From NCBI GenBank assembly GCA_900543085.1, contig UQQF01000024.1, positions 1 through 29,586 on the forward strand: DNA of 29,586 bases, given 5' to 3'. A program made the position numbers and the translations under genes. Under the pieces are notes generated by a model that had not been told where the DNA came from, made no database searches, and saw only the letters and a program-made list of their open reading frames with translations. The stretch comes from an uncultured Eubacteriales bacterium (lineage in GTDB: Bacteria > Bacillota > Clostridia > Oscillospirales > Oscillospiraceae). Positions 6,403 to 13,429 of the stretch are shown in pieces. Numbering within the stretch: position 1 is the first letter of the stretch; every line of letters begins with the position of its first letter.

Positions 6403-7737
6403 TTACCGCTCATCCCGGTCATGCCGCCGCTTTTGACTGCGTTTCTGCTCTTTTTCCGCCTGCTCCTGCTGCTTGACAGCGGCCACTGTTTCGGCTACGC
6501 GCTCCGGCCCATAGGCCCGGCACAGCCGGTGATAGTCTCTGGCGGTTTCCTGCAATTCCGCATTTTCGTCCCTGACCTCGGCCAACTGCTCCTTCAAATA
6601 CGGAACCTCCGTATCATATTTGCGCTGCAACAGTTCGAATTTCTGGCAGACATCCAGGTAAGCCCGGTAAACGGAGCGCACCACCTTGACAATTTTCTCC
6701 AGCAACGGTTTGGATTTTTTCTCCCGGTAGGATTTGGCGGACTCCATTCTATCGGGGAGTGGAAGCAAGTCCTCTGGATCGGAAGAATACTCGGCCGCTA
6801 GTTTCTCCATGCTCTTGAGTTTGGGAGCCAGTAACCGAAGTTCCGTCTGCGCTTCTTTAGTTGCTTTTTCGGCCTTGGCCTTATTTACCTGAAGCTGGCC
6901 AATCTCCGCCTGAACCTCCGTTTTTTCTGTTTGCAACTCTGCCAGACGCGCCTGCTCTCTTTCCACCTTAAACTGCGTCACCGTCAGATGCTCCTCGGAG
7001 CTGCCGCGCTCACCGCGCTCTATGTCCTCATATCCAGCCTCGCGCATATACTGAAAGAAATCGTCCTGCAACACGCTGTAAGACTTTTTAAGGACAGGCT
7101 TGCCCTTCGCCGTTTTCAGCGGTTCGCCGGTAGCCTCATCCAGCACCGGCTTGGAGGCCCACTTTTTGCTCATACTGACCTGCATAACCGTTTCTTTTAC
7201 CTTGCCCACCAGCGACTTGTCCTTGCAGCGCTTGGACCAGCGGATCTGCTTCTCCACTACTGGCACATAGACCACATGGAGATGGTAGTGGTACACATCC
7301 TGCCTCAGCGCCTCAGACATCGCCCGGTTGCGCTCATCGGCGTGCATGACCGCCGACAGAATGTACTGCTCACCGCCCACAATTTTGATTGCAGCCTGAT
7401 AGGCATCGTGGTAAAATTGTTTTGCGAAGTCATATCCGCCATGATTGAAAAAGTAGGCGGAATTTACATCGAAGATCAGCTCGCCGTAGCGGAAGGCGTC
7501 CTCTTTGATGCCCCGTGTGGAGATAAGCCCGTCCGCCTCCATCTGTTCAAACTGTTCCAGATAGCCGCTGTCCGGTTGCTTGAAGTGGACATTCAGATGG
7601 GAGCGTTCCGGGACTATATCCTGATTGACATACGATTCTTTTTCGCGCTCGTTGTGCTGCTGCGCGTTTTTCAGTTTGGGTGTGGTCAGTCTCATATTTC
7701 TTGCGCTGGTACGATGGATACCGTCGCCTCTTGCCAT
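6403..7737 (-). CDS. MobV-family relaxase (Mob/Pre type)
   Basis: A 444-aa relaxase that should nick the element's oriT and lead the strand into a recipient using another element's mating pore. Residues fit pMV158 MobM: H28 in QQHNERE aligns with the nucleophile H22 of MobM; RSHLN (45-49) is the next conserved block; H132 and E135 in MHADE and H152, H154 in YHYHLHVVYVPV form the metal site. The C-terminal half (about 250-440) is a long charged coiled coil (VQAEIGQLQVNKAKAEKATK and similar), the usual dimerization or membrane-association part. It sits downstream of a gene-free region that probably holds oriT. MobC and RepA-like genes are upstream on the same strand. Confidence 0.93.
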   Translation of the reverse strand: MARGDGIHRTSARNMRLTTPKLKNAQQHNEREKESYVNQDIVPERSHLNVHFKQPDSGYLEQFEQMEADGLISTRGIKEDAFRYGELIFDVNSAYFFNHGGYDFAKQFYHDAYQAAIKIVGGEQYILSAVMHADERNRAMSEALRQDVYHYHLHVVYVPVVEKQIRWSKRCKDKSLVGKVKETVMQVSMSKKWASKPVLDEATGEPLKTAKGKPVLKKSYSVLQDDFFQYMREAGYEDIERGERGSSEEHLTVTQFKVEREQARLAELQTEKTEVQAEIGQLQVNKAKAEKATKEAQTELRLLAPKLKSMEKLAAEYSSDPEDLLPLPDRMESAKSYREKKSKPLLEKIVKVVRSVYRAYLDVCQKFELLQRKYDTEVPYLKEQLAEVRDENAELQETARDYHRLCRAYGPERVAETVAAVKQQEQAEKEQKRSQKRRHDRDER

Positions 7738-8206
7738 AGAACTCCTTTCTCGCCCACAAGGGCGGTTGAGATACGGGTAGCTTTTGGGGGATGCCTTCTG
7801 CGGAAGTGTAATAACCCACTATGATACTTTCATCCTGCGGCTGCAAAGTATCGTGGGCTCTCCGAGGGGGAGTGCGGCTCCTGCGGGAGCCTCGCCGCCT
7901 TTTTCGGCTTGCAGGTGATACCCACAGCCTCAAAATGCGGTGTGACCGGCGTTCTTTTCGCAACTGCATTTGCTTCCATTCCGCCGCCCACAGGCCGTGA
8001 AAATCCACCGGATTCTCCCGGCCTTAGCCATCGCCAAATCTGCGGATTTTTCGATGGGGACGGGGATACGGAGAGCGTGTGCTGCCAGCTAATTCGCCTT
8101 GTCCGCCAGCCACAGGAGCGTGTCACGCTCCTGTCCAAGCCAACAGGGAGAAGATTGACTTCGGTGCTAATTTCATCTGCGGGATTAGTATGAAAGTAAA
8201 CGCCTG
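7738..8206. other. Gene-free region, candidate oriT
   Basis: 469 bp with no convincing gene, immediately upstream of the relaxase, where MobV elements usually carry oriT. It contains two clear inverted repeats: ACAGGAGCG / CGCTCCTGT at 8112-8134 with a 5-base loop, and GGCTCC-TGCG-GGAGCC at 7876-7891. I could not match a known nick-site consensus with confidence, so the exact nic position is unknown. It probably also holds the relaxase 5' region. Confidence 0.5.
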
Positions 8207-8440
8207 TTACCAGCGAAAATCCGGGAACACGCCGCGCCGGGCCAGATACTCCTGCCGGGCCTGTTCCCGTTCTTCCGTGCTGGGAGCGGTCTTGTATTTG
8301 GCGTACAGCTCGTGCCGCACCAGGGCGTCCAGTTTCTGCTCCAATCCCTGCCGGATTTCATCCTCGTATTCGTCATCATAGCCGAGGTGATACTCCACCA
8401 ACGCCACGAACAGGACGTAGGGAATCTGCACATTTTTCAT
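8207..8440 (-). CDS. Small conserved IME protein (77 aa)
   Basis: An acidic 77-aa protein starting MKNVQIPYVLFVALVEYHLG. The ATG overlaps the stop of the RepA-like gene by four bases (ATGA), so its translation is coupled to that gene. It is rich in Glu, Arg and Leu and mostly helical, with a conserved-looking LEQKLDALVRHELYAKYKTA segment. Homologous small proteins occur at this place in many Clostridia mobilizable elements; public annotation sometimes calls them complexin-like, which is not a functional assignment. A role as a small replication or relaxosome accessory factor is only inferred from the neighbours. Confidence 0.8.
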   Translation of the reverse strand: MKNVQIPYVLFVALVEYHLGYDDEYEDEIRQGLEQKLDALVRHELYAKYKTAPSTEEREQARQEYLARRGVFPDFRW

Positions 8441-9711
8441 TCGCTTCCACTCCTTTCCGCGACGGCTGCGACGATAGCGACGGTTGTTTGGGCGGCAGCA
8501 TTTTCACCGTTGCAACCGTCGCTACCGTCGCGCCCATCCTCGACCACTTCAAAATTCGGAGCCTCCACCAGCATATAGGTGAGCTTCACCTGCCGACCGG
8601 CGTGACGCGCCCTGTTTTCGTAGCCCACATGGTAGTCCTCCAGCAATCTGCCGGATTTGACATTCAGATACTTGGTCAGCGCGTTTGCCGCCATGCCCAC
8701 CTGAACCGTTGCGGCCAGCTCCGAGGGTGAGCCGGTCCACTCCGGACACTCAGCGGAGACCAGCTTTGCCACCGCTTCCAACACAGGGTCCGGCGGTTCC
8801 TTGTGCGGCTCCGTTTCCATGCGCTCCAAATTCCAGATTTGCGTCTCCGGGTCCTTTTTCAGATAGAGAATCTGGTCCTGCTGGTCGCGGCCCACCACAT
8901 CAATGGTGGCTTCCAACGCGGTCCGCTTTTTCTTCTGCATCAGCAGTGAGCCATCCGCACAGCCCAGCAGGCCCGTGGTGCCGGAGATCATCTCGAAAGC
9001 GTCTCCGGCGGGTTGCTTCCGGGTGTGGTGGACGGTCAGCACGCAGATACAGTGTTTGTCTGCAAACTGCTTGAGCTTGCCGACAATCTCATAGTCGCTG
9101 GCATAGCTGTATGCCTCGCCGCCGACCTCCCGGATTTTCTGCATGGTGTCAATGATAATAAGTTTGGTGTCTGAATGTTCCCGCATGAAGTTTTCCAGCT
9201 GCTCGTCCAGACCGTTCCCGATTTTTCCGGCAGCGGTGGCAAAGTGCAGGTTGGGAGTGTCGTTCACGCCATACATCATAAACATCCGGTTCTGGATGCG
9301 CTGGAAGTCATCCTCCAACGCAAGGTAAAGGACGGTTCCCTGATGGACTTTGCAGCCCCACAGCTCCTGCCCGGTGCTGACATGGTAGGCAATCTGCGCC
9401 ACCAGAAACGACTTGCCGATCTTGGGCGCGCCAGCCAGAAGATATGCTCCCGAATGGAGCAGATTTTCAATGATGGGCGGGCGGCTTTTGTAGGAGGTCT
9501 GAAACAGCTCGGTCATGGTGAGCGTGTGCAGGTAGTGCGGGTCGGCCATACGCTGCATCTTACGGTACATTTCCTCTAAATTTTCCATTTCCCCGTTGCG
9601 TTTTCCCTCCGAAGCGGGTATACTGTTGTCAGAATCTTTTTGAATGGACTGCCTTTCATCTGCGCCAACAGATGTGCTTCGGGCAGTCTTTTCTTTTGCG
9701 TCAATTCCCAT
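8437..9711 (-). CDS. RepA-like AAA/RecA-fold ATPase
   Basis: A 424-aa RecA-fold ATPase of the plasmid RepA helicase type. Walker A GAPKIGKS (94-101), a LALEDD segment after the second strand (130-135), Walker B LIIIDTMQ (184-191) and a sensor-like LTVHHTRK are visible. The C-terminal part looks like a winged-helix/linker region and ends in a low-complexity Ala/Gly-rich tail. The ATG has AGGAGG nine bases before it, inside the end of the mobC-like gene, with an 11-base overlap. It could drive replication of the excised circle or unwind DNA during mobilization; both are inference. No initiator protein or iteron origin was found next to it. Confidence 0.85.
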   Translation of the reverse strand: MGIDAKEKTARSTSVGADERQSIQKDSDNSIPASEGKRNGEMENLEEMYRKMQRMADPHYLHTLTMTELFQTSYKSRPPIIENLLHSGAYLLAGAPKIGKSFLVAQIAYHVSTGQELWGCKVHQGTVLYLALEDDFQRIQNRMFMMYGVNDTPNLHFATAAGKIGNGLDEQLENFMREHSDTKLIIIDTMQKIREVGGEAYSYASDYEIVGKLKQFADKHCICVLTVHHTRKQPAGDAFEMISGTTGLLGCADGSLLMQKKKRTALEATIDVVGRDQQDQILYLKKDPETQIWNLERMETEPHKEPPDPVLEAVAKLVSAECPEWTGSPSELAATVQVGMAANALTKYLNVKSGRLLEDYHVGYENRARHAGRQVKLTYMLVEAPNFEVVEDGRDGSDGCNGENAAAQTTVAIVAAVAERSGSE

Positions 9712-10036
9712 AGGCAGCTTCCTCCTGCATCCCGTTCATAATAGTTGCGATCATCTGGATGGTGTCCAGCAGCTCGTCGTTCACGCCCTGCCCGGCCTCA
9801 ATCCGGCGAAGCTCGCCCAGCACAGTAGCCAGTTCGTCCCGGAGCGCCTTATAGACTCTGGGGTTGCCCTGCACCACCACATCCCGTTCCAGCAGTCGCC
9901 GGGTGATGTAGTCCTGCTTCGTCAGGCCGGACAGCTTGACGAAGATTTCAAGCTGCTCGTCCTCCTCCGGGGAGACCCGGAAGGCCACCGTTTTGTTCCG
10001 CCAGCGGTTGTGCTTGTCCAAATTCTTTGCCGACAT
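9701..10036 (-). CDS. MobC-like relaxosome accessory protein
   Basis: A 111-aa protein. The N-terminal NKTVAFRVSPEEDEQLEIFV resembles a ribbon-helix-helix DNA-binding fold, followed by helical KLSGLTKQDYITRRLLERDV as in MobC and related relaxosome proteins, and a helical C-terminus. MobC-type proteins bind oriT and open the DNA at the nick site for the relaxase. It starts two bases after the integrase stop codon and overlaps the RepA-like gene, so it belongs to the xis-int-mobC-rep chain. The nearest relaxase is MobV, about 2 kb downstream. Confidence 0.85.
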   Translation of the reverse strand: MSAKNLDKHNRWRNKTVAFRVSPEEDEQLEIFVKLSGLTKQDYITRRLLERDVVVQGNPRVYKALRDELATVLGELRRIEAGQGVNDELLDTIQMIATIMNGMQEEAAYGN

Positions 10037-10038
10037 TT

Positions 10039-11112
10039 TTAATTGCCCCTTTCCATGTTCAATTTATCCGCCATTTCCGTCTGCTTAGACGGAAACAGGT
10101 GCGCATAGTTGTAAGTGATGTCAATGCTCTCGTGGCCCACCCGGTCGGCAATAGCCGTAGCCGAGAAACCCATGTCGATGAGAAGCGACACCGCGCTGTG
10201 ACGAATATCGTGGATTCGGATGCGCGGCACTCCGGCTTCTTTGGCTCCCCGATCCATCTCCCGGTGGAGATAGCTCTTGGTGACGGCGAACATCCGGTCA
10301 TCCAGCCCGATTCCATAGAGCATTTTGAGATAGTCCTGAATCTCATCCGCCAGAAACTGCGGCATGGTGATGACGCGGTTGCTTTTTTCCGTTTTGGGAG
10401 TGGTAATGAGATCCTGGCCGTTCAGCCGCTGATAGGATTTATTGATGGAGACAGTGCCTTTCTCAAAATCGAAATCAGCGGGAGTGAGGGCCAGCAGCTC
10501 CCCCTCCCGGATGCCACACCAGTAGAGTATCTCGAACGCATAGAACGAGAGGGGCTTGTCCATCATGGCCTCCGCAAATTTCAGATACTCCTCCTTGGTC
10601 CAGAACAACATCTCCCGATTTTTCTTTTTGCCCATGCTCCCGGCCTTTTTACAGGGATTCTCTCGCAAATTGTAATAGCGCACCGCGTGATTGAAGATGG
10701 CGCTGAGCTGGTTGTGGACGGTCTTGAGATAGACCGGCGAATAGGGCTTGCCCTGCTCGTCCTTGTGGTTCATCATCTCGTTCTGCCAAGTGATGATTTG
10801 CTGAGCCGTGATTTTACACATTTTCAGTTTACCGAAATAGGGCAGCAGCTTGGTGCGGATGATATGATCCTTGGTGGCCCAGGTGTTTTCCTTGAGCCGG
10901 GTTTTCATGTCTGCCGTATAGAGGTCCACGAAACTTTTGAAGGTCATGTCCAAATCGGCGGTAGATTTGTTGAGCTGTTCCCGTTCCCATGCCTGCGCCT
11001 CCCGCTTGGTCTTGAAGCCCCGTTTCTGGGTCTGCTTGCGCTCGCCATTCCAGTCAGTATAGCGGTAGACTGCCCGCCAGGTGTTGGTCTTTTCTTCTTT
11101 ATAGACCGCCAT
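10039..11112 (-). CDS. int: Tyrosine integrase of element A
   Basis: A 357-aa site-specific recombinase. The N-terminus (about 1-50) is an AP2-like arm-binding domain (WRAVYRYTDWNGERKQTQKR). A SAM-like core-binding domain spans about 58-160 and the catalytic domain about 170-345. Catalytic residues: R202 (CGIREGE), K240 (TTPKTEKSNR), H301 and R304 (RIHDIRHS), H327 (VGHES) and Y336 (NYAHLF). All are present, so it should be active. Its ATG overlaps the excisionase-like stop as TAATG. The target is the guaA 3' end, as the 13-bp repeats show. The GTTGCCA pairs at both element ends are likely bound by its N-terminal domain. Confidence 0.96.
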   Translation of the reverse strand: MAVYKEEKTNTWRAVYRYTDWNGERKQTQKRGFKTKREAQAWEREQLNKSTADLDMTFKSFVDLYTADMKTRLKENTWATKDHIIRTKLLPYFGKLKMCKITAQQIITWQNEMMNHKDEQGKPYSPVYLKTVHNQLSAIFNHAVRYYNLRENPCKKAGSMGKKKNREMLFWTKEEYLKFAEAMMDKPLSFYAFEILYWCGIREGELLALTPADFDFEKGTVSINKSYQRLNGQDLITTPKTEKSNRVITMPQFLADEIQDYLKMLYGIGLDDRMFAVTKSYLHREMDRGAKEAGVPRIRIHDIRHSAVSLLIDMGFSATAIADRVGHESIDITYNYAHLFPSKQTEMADKLNMERGN

Positions 11113-11312
11113 TAGTTACCCCTCCCTTCCTTTTCGCCGTAGCACAGCTTCTCATAGAAGAACTTTCGGTTGACTCTGCCGGATATGGTCAAGTAACCGA
11201 GGCTTTTCAGTTCCGCATTGAGCTTCTGCACGATTTTATAAGCGTAGGATTTGGAAACGCCCAATTCCTGTGCCACTTCATCGACCCGCATAAACGACTG
11301 TTTTTCTGTCAT
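11112..11312 (-). CDS. Excisionase-like helix-turn-helix protein
   Basis: A 66-aa protein, MTEKQSFMRVDEVAQELGVS onward, with a MerR/Xis-like helix-turn-helix (DEVAQELGVSKSYAYKIVQKL) followed by a wing-like RVNRKFF segment. Small proteins of this sort directly upstream of an integrase usually direct excision. I start it at 11312 because AAGGAAGG precedes that ATG; an in-frame extension to 11510 has no such site and reads as unconserved sequence. It is the first gene of the leftward chain and lies downstream of a near-consensus promoter at 11598-11626. Confidence 0.83.
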   Translation of the reverse strand: MTEKQSFMRVDEVAQELGVSKSYAYKIVQKLNAELKSLGYLTISGRVNRKFFYEKLCYGEKEGRGN

Positions 11313-11597
11313 ACGCAAAATACCTTCCTTTCCTTGTCGTAATTGTTTCTCGTTTGCCGTTTCACCCTTCAGACTCTGGCAGGCAACCCTTCCCGGCGCT
11401 GTGCCGTTTGTTCTTCTCCTTGGCACGCTCATATCGTCGCCTGCTTCACCGGAGAAAGTATCTGTCGGACGGTCATTCAGTTTTGCTTCGTTTGAAATTC
11501 CCCCTCTCACCTTACAACGGACATTTTTTCGCTGTTTGTCCCCTATTCATATTTGTAAAATTTCCGTGACTTAAACTTATTTGCTTATATCATCTTC

Positions 11598-11626
11598 ATT
11601 ATACTAAGCATAACAGTTAAAGTCAA
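11598..11626 (-). promoter_or_regulatory. Promoter of the xis-int-mob operon
   Basis: On the minus strand TTGACT, 17 bases, TATAAT: a strong sigma-A promoter. It lies 286 bases upstream of the excisionase-like ATG, so the transcript has a long untranslated leader (11313-about 11590) in which I see no convincing gene. Confidence 0.82.
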
Positions 11627-11685
11627 GCGATTTGCAGAAAAATATTAAATAAATTTGTTTAGAATTATCTTGACTATCCTAAACA
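11604..11685. promoter_or_regulatory. Three CTAARCA motifs, candidate operators of the XRE regulator
   Basis: CTAAGCA at 11604-11610 and CTAAACA at 11679-11685 (both within TATNCTAANCAT), plus TGTTTAG, the inverted form, at 11656-11662. The last two form an inverted pair around the -35 of the rightward promoter, and the first adjoins the -10 of the leftward promoter. This is a classic layout for a regulator controlling itself and the integration genes. Confidence 0.5.
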
Positions 11686-11698
11686 TTTCTGCTATGCT
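11670..11698 (+). promoter_or_regulatory. Promoter of the element A XRE regulator
   Basis: TTGACT, 17 bases, TATGCT on the plus strand, 36 bases before the ATG at 11734. It is divergent from the xis-int promoter. Confidence 0.78.
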
Positions 11699-11733
11699 GA
11701 ATTTATCAAGAATCCAGATGGGAGTTGGCCATT

Positions 11734-12270
11734 ATGGCGATTGGAGAGCGCATTCACTTTTTCCGCACCCTGCGGGGCATGACGCAGAAATATCTTGGGA
11801 TGGCGCTGGGCTTCCCGGAGAAGTCCGCCGATGTCCGCCTCGCCCAATACGAGAACGGATCGCGGACGCCCAAGGCAGACCTAACTGCCGCGCTGGCACA
11901 GATATTGGAGGTCTCTCCCCATGCCCTGGCTGTGCCGGACATAGACTCCTATGTGGGCCTCATGCACACGCTGTTTACGCTTGAGGACCGTTATGGCCTG
12001 AAAATCTGCGAGTGTGATGGAGAAATACATCTTCGGGTGGACGTGTTCCAAGGCAAAGACGCGGCAAGGCTCCATGAGATGCTCTGTGCCTGGGGCGAAC
12101 AGGCGGCTAAGTTGAAGTCGGGAGAGATCAGTAAAGAGGATTACGACCGCTGGCGTTACCGCTACCCGGAGTTTGATACCACAGGACACTGGCATAAGGT
12201 CGTCCCATCCCAGGAACTGAGTGATATGCTGGTAGAAGAATTGAAGAAGCAGCCTGGCAAAGATGAGTAA
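11734..12270 (+). CDS. XRE-family regulator of element A
   Basis: A 178-aa protein with a Cro/C1 helix-turn-helix at about residues 3-60 (RGMTQKYLG, RLAQYENGSRTPK) and a C-terminal region shared with the 42-599 protein. GGGAG lies nine bases before the ATG at 11734; a TTG at 11725 overlaps that spacing and is less likely. It is the only rightward gene of element A and lies against the guaA end. It probably represses or times the divergent xis-int operon through the CTAARCA motifs between the two promoters. The C-terminal part may sense a signal, but nothing identifies the ligand. No metallopeptidase partner of the ImmA type is nearby. Confidence 0.87.
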   Translation: MAIGERIHFFRTLRGMTQKYLGMALGFPEKSADVRLAQYENGSRTPKADLTAALAQILEVSPHALAVPDIDSYVGLMHTLFTLEDRYGLKICECDGEIHLRVDVFQGKDAARLHEMLCAWGEQAAKLKSGEISKEDYDRWRYRYPEFDTTGHWHKVVPSQELSDMLVEELKKQPGKDE

Positions 12271-12271
12271 A

Positions 12272-12312
12272 ACAAAAAGAGCTACCTGACTTTCGCAAAT
12301 CAGGTAGCTCTT
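12272..12312. terminator. Terminator hairpin at the right end of element A
   Basis: A 13-bp perfect stem (12277-12289 with 12300-12312) with a 10-base loop. The T-rich tract follows on the minus strand, so it is best placed to stop guaA transcripts running into the element. It also closes the XRE transcript on the plus strand, though with a poor T-tract. Confidence 0.8.
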
Positions 12313-12335
12313 AATCTTTGGAATAATGAAAAACT

Positions 12336-12353
12336 GTTGCCAAATCGTTGCCA
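12336..12353 (+). repeat. Paired GTTGCCA repeats, likely integrase arm sites (right end of A)
   Basis: GTTGCCA at 12336-12342 and 12347-12353, period 11 bp, in the same orientation as the pair at 889-906 at the other end. The inner edge is 59 bp from the core. Confidence 0.65.
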
Positions 12354-12411
12354 CGGAGGGTATCAAGCCTTGGAAAACCCAGTAATCACGGGCTTTCCCG
12401 GGCCTCTGAAA

Positions 12412-12424
12412 TCATTCCCACTCG
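12412..12424. repeat. Core attachment site in the guaA 3' end
   Basis: TCATTCCCACTCG, the reverse complement of the last guaA codons and stop. It is identical to 776-788. Insertion here restores the guaA C-terminus (ATIEWE), so the gene is not damaged. Confidence 0.9.
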
Positions 12425-13392
12425 ATGGTTGCAGGTGGCTTGGGGGTGAGGTCGTAGAGGACGCGGTTGACGTTGGGGACTTCGGCGGTGATGCGGGCGG
12501 TTAGGCACTTCATGAGCGGCCAGGGCAGCTCCTCCACGTCGGCGGTCATGGCGTCGAGCGTATTCACGGCGCGGATGACGACCGGCCAGGCGTCTACGCG
12601 CTTGCCGCCGCGTACGCCGGTGCTGGTCACGTCGGGCACCACGGTGAAATACTGCCACACCTTGCCGGTCAGGCCGGCCTTGTCAAACTCCTCGCGCAGT
12701 ATCGCGTCGCTCTCGCGCACGGCCTCAAGCCGCTCGCGGGTGATGGCTCCGGTGCAGCGCACGCCCAGGCCGGGACCGGGGAACGGCTGGCGGTAGACCA
12801 TGGAGTCGGGCAGTCCCAGCTCCTTGCCCACGACGCGGACCTCGTCCTTGTACAGGAACTTTATCGGCTCCACCAGCTCAAAGTCCATATCCTCGGGCAG
12901 GCCGCCGACATTGTGATGGCTCTTGACCGGGCCGGACTCGACGATGTCGGGATAGATCGTGCCCTGCGCCAGGAAGCGGATGCCCTCCAGCTTGCGCGCC
13001 TCCTCCTCAAAGACGCGGATGAACTCCCCGCCTATTATCTTCCTTTTACGCTCCGGGTCGGCGACGCCGGCGAGCTTGTCCAGGAAGCGGTCGGCGGCGT
13101 CGACGTAGGTCAGGTTCGCGCCCAGCTGGTGGCGGAAGACATCGATGACCTGCTCGCTCTCGCCCTTGCGCATAAGGCCGTGGTTCACGTGCACGCACTC
13201 GAGCTGCTTGCCCACGGCGCGTATCAGCAGCGCCGCGACGACGGACGAATCCACGCCGCCGGAAAGCGCCAGCAGCGCCTTGCCGCCGCCGATCTGTGCA
13301 CGCAAGGCCTCTATCTGCTCGTCAATAAACGCCTTGGCCAGCTCAGGAGTAGTAATTCTTTCCATGTCAGGTCTTTTGTTCGGATTACTCAT
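12412..13392 (-). CDS. guaA: GMP synthase, ATP-pyrophosphatase and dimerization half only
   Basis: A 326-aa protein that activates XMP with ATP for amination to GMP. The PP-loop [10 protein letters not shown] (41-50) and the C-terminal dimerization domain ([16 protein letters not shown] to KPPATIEWE) are complete. The usual bacterial GuaA is about 510-525 aa with an N-terminal class I glutamine amidotransferase domain; that domain is absent and is not encoded upstream, where a divergent gene begins 37 bp away. So this is a two-subunit type or an ammonia-dependent form. I start at 13392 (GGAGG five bases before the ATG); a TTG four codons upstream would use the RBS itself as coding sequence. 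Confidence 0.94.
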   Translation of the reverse strand: MSNPNKRPDMERITTPELAKAFIDEQIEALRAQIGGGKALLALSGGVDSSVVAALLIRAVGKQLECVHVNHGLMRKGESEQVIDVFRHQLGANLTYVDAADRFLDKLAGVADPERKRKIIGGEFIRVFEEEARKLEGIRFLAQGTIYPDIVESGPVKSHHNVGGLPEDMDFELVEPIKFLYKDEVRVVGKELGLPDSMVYRQPFPGPGLGVRCTGAITRERLEAVRESDAILREEFDKAGLTGKVWQYFTVVPDVTSTGVRGGKRVDAWPVVIRAVNTLDAMTADVEELPWPLMKCLTARITAEVPNVNRVLYDLTPKPPATIEWE

Positions 13393-13429
13393 AACTGCCT
13401 CCAAATTGTTTAATAATATGTAACGTGGG

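Larger units (their letters stand above)
776..12411. mobile_element. Integrative mobilizable element A with restriction cargo, inserted at guaA
   Basis: An 11,636-bp element bounded by 13-bp direct repeats at 776-788 and 12412-12424. It holds a regulator, an excisionase-like gene, a tyrosine integrase, a MobC-like protein, a RepA-like ATPase, a candidate oriT, a MobV relaxase and a cargo operon with two DNA methyltransferases, a restriction enzyme and Vsr. There is no coupling protein, VirB4 or other mating-pore gene, so transfer would need a helper conjugative element; that makes it an IME, not an ICE. The predicted circular form would join 12411 to the core and then to 789. Confidence 0.9.

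Noticed and set aside
7830..8138. A 102-aa reading frame on the minus strand upstream of the relaxase
   Set aside because: It has no RBS, is rich in Arg/Pro/Ser, and covers the candidate oriT hairpins. Similar frames in other elements are better explained by conserved non-coding DNA.
11313..11510. N-terminal extension of the excisionase-like protein
   Set aside because: The ATG at 11312 has a good RBS and begins the conserved helix-turn-helix region; the extension looks like leader RNA.
1..12411. A full conjugative element (ICE)
   Set aside because: No coupling protein, VirB4 or other transfer-channel genes lie within element A; only mobilization genes are present.
12412..12440. guaA disrupted by the element
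   Set aside because: The canonical C-terminus ATIEWE and stop codon are intact; the core repeat restores the gene end.
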